A stretch of 64,000 nucleotides of DNA from Tilletiopsis washingtonensis (Eukaryota; Basidiomycota; Exobasidiomycetes; Entylomatales): positions 236,422 through 300,421 of the forward strand of contig NW_020312006.1 of assembly GCF_003144115.1 (NCBI RefSeq), written 5' to 3'. Of the stretch, positions 58,071-64,000 are shown one piece after another. The translations under genes were made by a program, and so were the position numbers. The notes under the pieces are model-generated. The model was not told the DNA's origin and searched no databases. It worked only from the letters and a program-made list of their open reading frames with translations. Numbering within the stretch: position 1 is the stretch's first letter; each line of letters opens with the position of its first letter.

Positions 58071-59257
58071 CCGCGAGCGTCCCCCTCTCTGTCCACGTCT
58101 CCCTGGCTTGCTCTCCGCGTCACGTTCCTTCCTCTTCCCGCGCCCGCTGCATGCGACTTGGGCGGCGCGATGTGCCACTGCCTGTCCTTGCTCTTGATGT
58201 ACCGTTTCCGTCGTCTGCCCGAGGCTTTGCTATGTTATCTCATTCACCTGCGCTCCTGCTGCTGCAAGCTGATGAGTAGGCGGTACGAGGATGATGGACT
58301 GTGCATCTCGCTCCTGCGTCTCGAGCTCTGCGGCTTTCTCCCCTCCCTCCTGAAGAAGCGGCCAAGGACGGTCGTCGGGGCCAGCGCGGTGTCTATGGCG
58401 ATGCGAGTTCATCCGCCTGCTGCCCTCGACCCTCTCCTAGCGGCTGATGATTCGGACTTGCGTCCGGACCGATGCGCAAATTCGGGCTCGGGACCGCTCC
58501 GCCGGGCGTTCTCCATCTCTCGGAGAAATGCGATGCGATGCGATGCGGGACGACGACGTCGAGGGCGCGCGGAAGCGGCGGCGGCGGCGAGAAGATCTGC
58601 GAGCACGCCGCAACTCCGCGCCCGGCACGGCGCCGAGGATGGCGGGAGCGCCGCTGCAAGGCACCGCGCCAGGGCGGCACGTATCGAGGGCAGGAACTGC
58701 CCGCTTGGGACATCTCAGCCAACACGCCGAGGTTGCACCCTCTCGCAGCAGCTGCAGCATGCAGGGAAGAGCTGCAGCGTCGCAGCGGCCGAGGCAGCGG
58801 CACGACGCCGGCGTTCTGCTGTCGGAACGGCGGCCGTCCCGCGGCGCGTGCGGCGGACTCGGGATGCTGCATGCGGCCTGCAGATGCTGGGGGCGAGGGC
58901 AAGATGCGGCAGCGCAGGAGAGGTTGGACGCGTGCCTCCACAGCAGCGGGCAGCTGCAGCAGCACAGCGGGCAGCGTCACATCCGACAGTCACACCCTCA
59001 TCGCCTCGCTCGCCAGCCACAGCGCACGGCCAGTTGGCCCACCTCGCACTTCCCACATCGCCCTCTCTTCGCCTCGCAGCAGCGCACGCACGCCACCCGT
59101 CCACGCAAGCACAGATCCGGCCACGCACGGCTTCGTCAGGAGCAGGCCTGACGACCCGCCCGCTTGCCTCTTCTCCACCATTCCCACCACTCGCTCCTCC
59201 GCCGCCGCAGCGCACAGCCGGCTGCGCAGCGTCTCTGCCCACCTCACCCGCGACGCC
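58071..59257. other. Tandem intergenic region between MCM4 and PMI; no gene seen
   Basis: This 1.19-kb stretch holds the MCM4 3' UTR and the phosphomannose isomerase promoter. I see only GC-driven frames. The last 300 bp are CAC/CTC-rich, like other leaders here. Confidence 0.55.
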
Positions 59258-61083
59258 ATGCCGTCTGCCTCTTCCTCCTCTTCCTCGGGCGCATCGTCCT
59301 CGGCCAGCAAGGATCCGTACGGCCCGTACGGCCCCTTCGGCGCCGCATTTGAACTCAAGCCCGGCACGCAGCACTATGAGTGGGGCATGACGCGCGAGGA
59401 TGGTGCGCTGGTGGCCAAGCTGGCAAGCGCTAGTGATCCGAAGGTGGAGAAGGCAAAGGAGGGCACCAAGTTTGCAGAGGTGAGTGACCAGCAGCGGGTG
59501 AAGGCAGGCGACAACACAGGCCGGTGAAGCTGCACAGCGAGGATTCGCAAGCTTCCTACGGCTTGCTAGCTTGCCTCTGAGACTTGCTGCTGCGGAGTGC
59601 TGCGGAGAAGCACCTCTTCGCCTTGTAGTCTCAGCCATTTCGCACCTCTTGTGTGCTCTGGTCCTCGTACTGACGCCTCGACTCAGCTCTGGATGGGCAC
59701 GCATCCGACTGTTCCCTCTTCCATCATCCCGCCACCAAACAGCCCAACACCACCAGACGGCTCCCCCATTCAGCTCTCCTCCTACCTCGCCCGTCACCCC
59801 GCGCTGCTCGGCGCACGGCCGCGCTACTTCAAGCGTCCGGCCGGCGAGCTGCCGTTCTTGTTCAAGATCCTCAGCGTCGGCAAGGCGCTCAGCATCCAAG
59901 CGCATCCCGACAAGGAGCTCGGCAAGAAGCTGCACGGCGAGAAGCCGGATAGCTACAAGGGTGAGCTGGCCCGAATGACGTTGTGCAGCAATGGCGCTGA
60001 CAAGTGCTGCCAGACGACAACCACAAGCCAGAGATGGCCATCGCCCTGACCGACTTCGAAGGCTTCTGCGGCTTCCGGCCACTCTCTGAGATGCACAAGT
60101 ATCTCGATGCGGTGCCCGAGTTTGCACAGGTCGTCAATGCGCCCGTCGCATTCGTCTCCGAGCTGGCGTGGGCCAGCCAGCCATCGTCGGGCACGACGGA
60201 CGAGGAGACGCGCTCGTGGGTGCGCGGCATCTTTGGGCGCCTGATGCGTGCGCAGAGCACGACGTACAAGACGGCCGTCATGCGTCTTGCCGCACGCTAT
60301 CGCCAAGCACTGGACGATGGCAAGGCGTCCGAGCTGGAGGTCGAGGAGGACGTGGCGCGCCTCGTGGTGCGCCTCAACGAGCAGTACCCAGCAGACATCG
60401 GCGTGCTCTGCACCTTCGTCCTCAACGTCGTCCACCTCTCGCCCGGCCAGGCCATGTTCCTCGGCGCCAACGAGCCGCACGCCTACCTGCGCGGCGAGAT
60501 TGTCGAGTGCATGGCTGCGTCCGACAATGTCGTGCGCGCCGGCCTGACGCCCAAGGAGCGAGACGTAGAGACGCTCGTGGAGATGCTCACGTACTCGACC
60601 GGCGGCGCGGAGAAGCAGCGCATGAGCGCCACTGCCTACACGCCGGCTGAGGACAGCGCCAATGCCGAGGCATACGCTTCGCCGAAGGAGAAGGAAGACG
60701 GCACGCCAGACGTCCCGACGCTTCTGTACGACCCGCCCATCGAGGAGTTCTCCGTTCTGCGCACCTGCCTGGCGCCCGGAGCAAGCGAGACGCAGAAGCC
60801 GCTCGACGGCCCTTCCATCCTGCTCGTCACGCAAGGCGCCAACGCCAAGCTCATCGCTCGCCCGCGTCCACTGCCGCAGGAGCAAGCGAACGGCTCGCGC
60901 AGCCGCAGCAACAGCGCGGCCAACGGCCACACGCTGGCGCCGGATGCGCCGCGCGAGTTTGAGGTCAAGCAGCCCGGGCACACGTACTTCGTGGGCGCGG
61001 GCTGCGAGGTGGAGCTGCGCAACGAGGGAGACGAGGAGCTTGTCGTTTTCCGCGCGTTCGTCGAGGTGCCGGCGGACGAATAG
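59258..61083 (+). CDS. PMI40: Mannose-6-phosphate isomerase (type I)
   Basis: Cytosolic zinc enzyme (EC 5.3.1.8) that interconverts fructose-6-phosphate and mannose-6-phosphate, feeding GDP-mannose for cell-wall mannans and N-glycans. Three exons (59258-59479, 59687-59960, 60014-61083) give 521 residues. Zinc ligands are visible: Gln and His in SIQAHPDKELGKKLH, Glu in DDNHKPEMAIALTDFEGFCGFRP, and His in LGANEPHAYLRGEIVECMAASDNVVRAGLTPK. The C-terminal cupin half ends ELVVFRAFVEVPADE. The N-terminus has a Ser-rich extension and a duplicated PYGPYGPFG stretch before the conserved GTQHYEWG start of the catalytic domain. It is about 90 residues longer than yeast Pmi40, mostly in the inserts. Confidence 0.95.
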
Positions 61084-61278
61084 TCGCGGCCCCTCTCTCT
61101 TCCCTTCTAGTCACACACTTTCTCTGGCCGTCTTGTCCTCTTCTCTCTCCTAGTCTGGACACGCACCCCTTTTCCCTGTCACACACACACGCCTCACACA
61201 TACAATCAGAGACCCTTTCTAGTGCTGTCGCCTCGGGTCCGTCGCAGTGAGAAGTGGGTGGGCATTGCACAGAGCACT

Positions 61279-63487
61279 CTAGGCAGCCACAGCCGTCGCC
61301 TCTCCCCTCTTCGTCTTCTGCGCCGGCAGCAGGGCCGCCGCAGCCCTTGGACGCCATCGCCGCATGAGCCGCAGCAGGAGCAGCGGGTCGCCGCGCCCTG
61401 TAAGCCGCTGCACGAAGAAGACGATGAGGGAGAAGAGCAATGCCAAGCTCGTCAGGTCGAGCGCCAGGCGAACCGAGAGGTTCAGCACCGCTGCAAGCAG
61501 ACGCAGTGGTGCGCCGAGGCCGCCTTGGTTGGCTGCTCCACCGCTGTTGGTTGCGCCGTTGCCCCGACTTCCAGCGGAGGCAAGGTAGGAAGGCGCCGCG
61601 GTGCCGGTGCGTGAAGCGGCGCCGAGGCCGAGCAGCACGGCAATGTCATGCAGCGCGTCCGTCAGGGCGCCGTACGCCTTGCGCAGAGCTCCTCTCCGTC
61701 CGCCGTTCCCATCTGCAGCGCCTGCTCCGCTAGGGCCAAACAGCGCCGCAGAGAGACCGGAGCGGCGTGTCTCCTCGACGCGATTGAGCCGCTCGTGCAG
61801 CGCTGCCAGCGAGGCTTGGATGGACTGCAGCGCCGTGTCGACCTCTGCGCGCTGCGGCTGCACGGCTCCGCGATGCGAGGGAGCGCCGCCGGAGCGAGCG
61901 CCGATGGAGGAAGGCGCGCCAGGACGCACGCTGCCGGCGTGATGGTAGTAGTGCTGCTCGCTCGGCGGCGCGCGAGACGGCGGCACGGCAGAGTACATGC
62001 TCGTGCCTGCACCTCCGCCGCCCATAGACTCGGAAGGCGGCATACGAGGCGCATTGGGCGGCGCATACAGCCGGCCTTCGCCACCTGTCACTGAGCCCGG
62101 CCCGCGCGACCAGGACTGCGGCGTGGCGTAGCGCGGAGCCGGTGGGCCTGCGCCGGCGTAGTATTGCGCCGCACGAGGCGCTCCGCGTGGAGTGTTGATC
62201 GACGGCTGCTGGGAGCCGCGACGCTGTCGCTCCTCGCGCGCCGCCAAGGACTCGTCACTATCCTCGGAATCCGTCGCCAGTGGCGCAGGCGTGCGGCTCG
62301 CAGCTGATGGTGGTGCGCGCGGCACGCGGGAGGGCGGCACGGCGTACCGCTGCGGCAGCCCACCGCTCACTGAGCCACCCTGAGGCGTGCGTCGTCCGCC
62401 TGACCCGCCGCCGACTGATCGTCCGCCGCGTGTTGCCTGCGCTGAGGAAGGGCGAGACGCAGATGCAGACGCCATAGCTGGCGGCAGCTGCGCCACTGCA
62501 TCCCGCTCATCCTCGCTGTCCGTCTCAGTGTCCGGCACGGGTATGGCAACGGGCGAGCGTGGCCTTGAGTCCGAGTCTGAGTCTGAGCCGGCGCGCGCCA
62601 GTGATGCTAGACACGCACTCCGCGTGAGCGTCATTCCACCGCTGCGACCCGCGCTGCATCGGACTCACCGCTCATGACTCGCTGCGCCACGTCTCCGCTA
62701 TAGCTCTCCAGCTCTTCAATAAGCGCAATCGCCTGTGGCCGATCGGCAAACTTGCGCAGTGTCTGCGACCCACATCCCGCGCACATCAGCGGCCTGCACA
62801 GCGATACCTCCACGCTGCCAGCGCAGACTCACCCGCAGCATGCTCTCGACGTAGAGCTGCTTGGCGTCCTGGCTGCTCAAGCCGCGGCGCGATGACCAAG
62901 CGTCCCTGCAGAGCGGCAAAGGCAGCACGCATCAGCGTCTCGCAAGCCCGGCGTGGAGTGGGGACCCGGGGTCTCACCACTTGGCGCGCCCCAGCATGTC
63001 GAGCATGCCGGGCCGGCGAGACGTCACATCGCCCTCGGTCGCTGCGCAAGAGTCGTCAGAGCCTGCGAGGGCAAAACGATGCGGCGGAGAGACGCACCTT
63101 GCTTGTAGAGACTGCACAGCACAGACCATGCTCGTCAGCGACTTGGCTTACATCGCCTGCCTTCCTCCTCGAGGCGAGGTCGCACCCGGGCGCTCGCTTG
63201 GCCGACATGCAGCTCGCAGCTCGCAGGAGCGCCCAGCGCTGGCCCCTCTGCTCCGCGCGCGCCAGCCAGCAGTCCCCGCCCCGCCCGTCCAGAAGTCAGT
63301 ACACACCTGTACAGCGCCAGCTTCTCTTCGTAGCTGGTCTGAATGGCGCCGGCCTTGGGCAGCGACTGGACGATGTCGACGGTGCGCTCGAAGAGCCTGC
63401 GCAGACCACAGGGGCATCAGCGCAAGACAGCGTGAAGAGACGGACAGCGATGGCCACGCACGCATCGATGACCTCGGCGGACGACAT
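61279..63487 (-). CDS. Tail-anchored acyl-CoA-binding protein (ACBD5/Atg37-like)
   Basis: Seven exons. The N-terminal ACBP domain is spread over five of them: MSSAEVIDALFERTVDIVQSLPKAGAIQTSYEEKLALYR, then SLYKQ on a 14-nt microexon (63098-63111), then ATEGDVTSRRPGMLDMLGRAKW, DAWSSRRGLSSQDAKQLYVESMLR and TLRKFADRPQAIALIEELES. These carry the ligand-binding Tyr/Lys pattern of ACBPs. A long Ser/Pro/Gly-rich linker follows, then a predicted coiled segment (DTALQSIQASLAALHERLNRVEE) and one hydrophobic helix LDLTSLALLFSLIVFFVQRL with a basic tail of about 40 residues. ACBP plus C-terminal anchor is the layout of ACBD5 and fungal Atg37, which act in peroxisome-ER contacts and pexophagy. Membrane target is inferred. 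Confidence 0.9.
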
Positions 63488-64000
63488 GGCTGCGATCGCA
63501 CGCAGCTAGGGTCGCGAAGATGAGGCGTGTGCGCGGAGAGGCGAGGTGCGAGCGTCGGGGCGAGTGGACGAGAGCGCTGGACGGGGGTGTGAAGCCAATG
63601 GGCACAGCAAGGAGCGCGGGCGTGCAGCAGTGCTCGTCGCCGTCGTCGTCGTCGTCGCGCGAGAGAGAGAATGCGGGGAAAGGCGCACCGGCTGCGACCG
63701 GATCACTCGGGGCGGCGGCGAGCGGTGGGCTTCAGGGAGCGGGCCGTGGCCGGCGCGGCGGCGCGCGGCACAACACACGACACGCGCAAGCGAGGTGCGG
63801 GGCGCCTGCCTGCCGTGCTGACGCGCTGCCCGAGGCCGAGGCCAGCGGCCAGCGGAGCGCGTGAGTGCGCCGCCTCGAGCTGCGCCTGCCAGAGCTCAAC
63901 ACACTGACAGCAGCGACGGACAGCCTCGCGGCCCTGCTTCCTTCCCTCCAACTACGCCTCTGCAGCAGCGAGTGGGGCACGCAGAGAGAAGCACTGGAGG
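63488..64000. other. Promoter side of acyl-CoA-binding protein; no further gene seen
   Basis: This covers the upstream region of the minus-strand gene up to the window end. A GTC repeat lies near 63638-63656. Short open frames on both strands lack support. Confidence 0.5.

Overview
The window looks like nuclear DNA of a basidiomycete fungus. It is GC-rich and gene-dense, almost every gene is broken by short introns (about 50-110 nt) with GTGAGT/GTGCGT donors, CTGAC/CTGAT-type branch sites and CAG acceptors, and the proteins are typical fungal nuclear families (p23, NOP16, TFIIA, PMP3, SPT2, CDC73, MCM4, OST4). The intron style and GC content suggest Ustilaginomycotina (perhaps Exobasidiomycetes); this is inference, because no rRNA marker is present. 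I found no rRNA, tRNA, CRISPR array, intact transposon or recognisable virus-derived element.

Left third (1-20.5 kb): an Hsp90 co-chaperone p23 (-), NOP16 (+) and a NOP15/NIFK-like RRM protein (-) form a ribosome-biogenesis pair with convergent ends. TFIIA large subunit (+) shares a TATA-containing divergent promoter with NOP15. Next comes a Sec14/CRAL-TRIO lipid-transfer protein (-) whose C-terminus is a complete MoaD/MOCS2A sulfur-carrier domain ending in a free Gly-Gly, which is the most striking protein in the window. It is followed by an F-box/propeller-like protein (-), the tiny PMP3 gene (+, three introns, with a long palindrome in intron 1), an orphan seven-helix membrane protein with a Ser/Thr-rich ectodomain (-), and a DHA2-type 14-helix MFS transporter (+).

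Middle (20.5-35.6 kb): three gene-poor islands (20535-23278, 29151-32403, 33354-35664) separate an uncharacterised small membrane protein (-), SPT2 (+), a cytochrome P450 (-) and a TLG1/syntaxin-6-like SNARE (-). The islands carry unusual DNA. There is a dense series of perfect but mutually unrelated hairpins and palindromes (stems up to 19 bp) around 20.8-21.7 kb, a 199-bp diverged tandem duplication, a TCC tract, more long hairpins near 29.5-29.8 and 34.75 kb, and an exact 40-bp tandem duplication near 33.9 kb.

Right part (35.6-64 kb): an STK32/YANK-type AGC kinase with an N-terminal acylation signal (+), a secreted-then-anchored Cys-rich type I membrane protein (-), CDC73 of the Paf1 complex (-), a 1406-residue MIT-domain protein (+), a long coiled-coil protein (-), a large disordered protein (+), the mini-protein OST4 of oligosaccharyltransferase (-), MCM4 (+) with three MCB (ACGCGT) boxes upstream, phosphomannose isomerase (+), and a tail-anchored acyl-CoA-binding protein with a 14-nt microexon (-). 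Most genes are housekeeping genes with no operon-like logic. Related functions sit together only loosely: NOP16 with NOP15, and transcription/chromatin factors TOA1, SPT2 and CDC73 scattered through the window.
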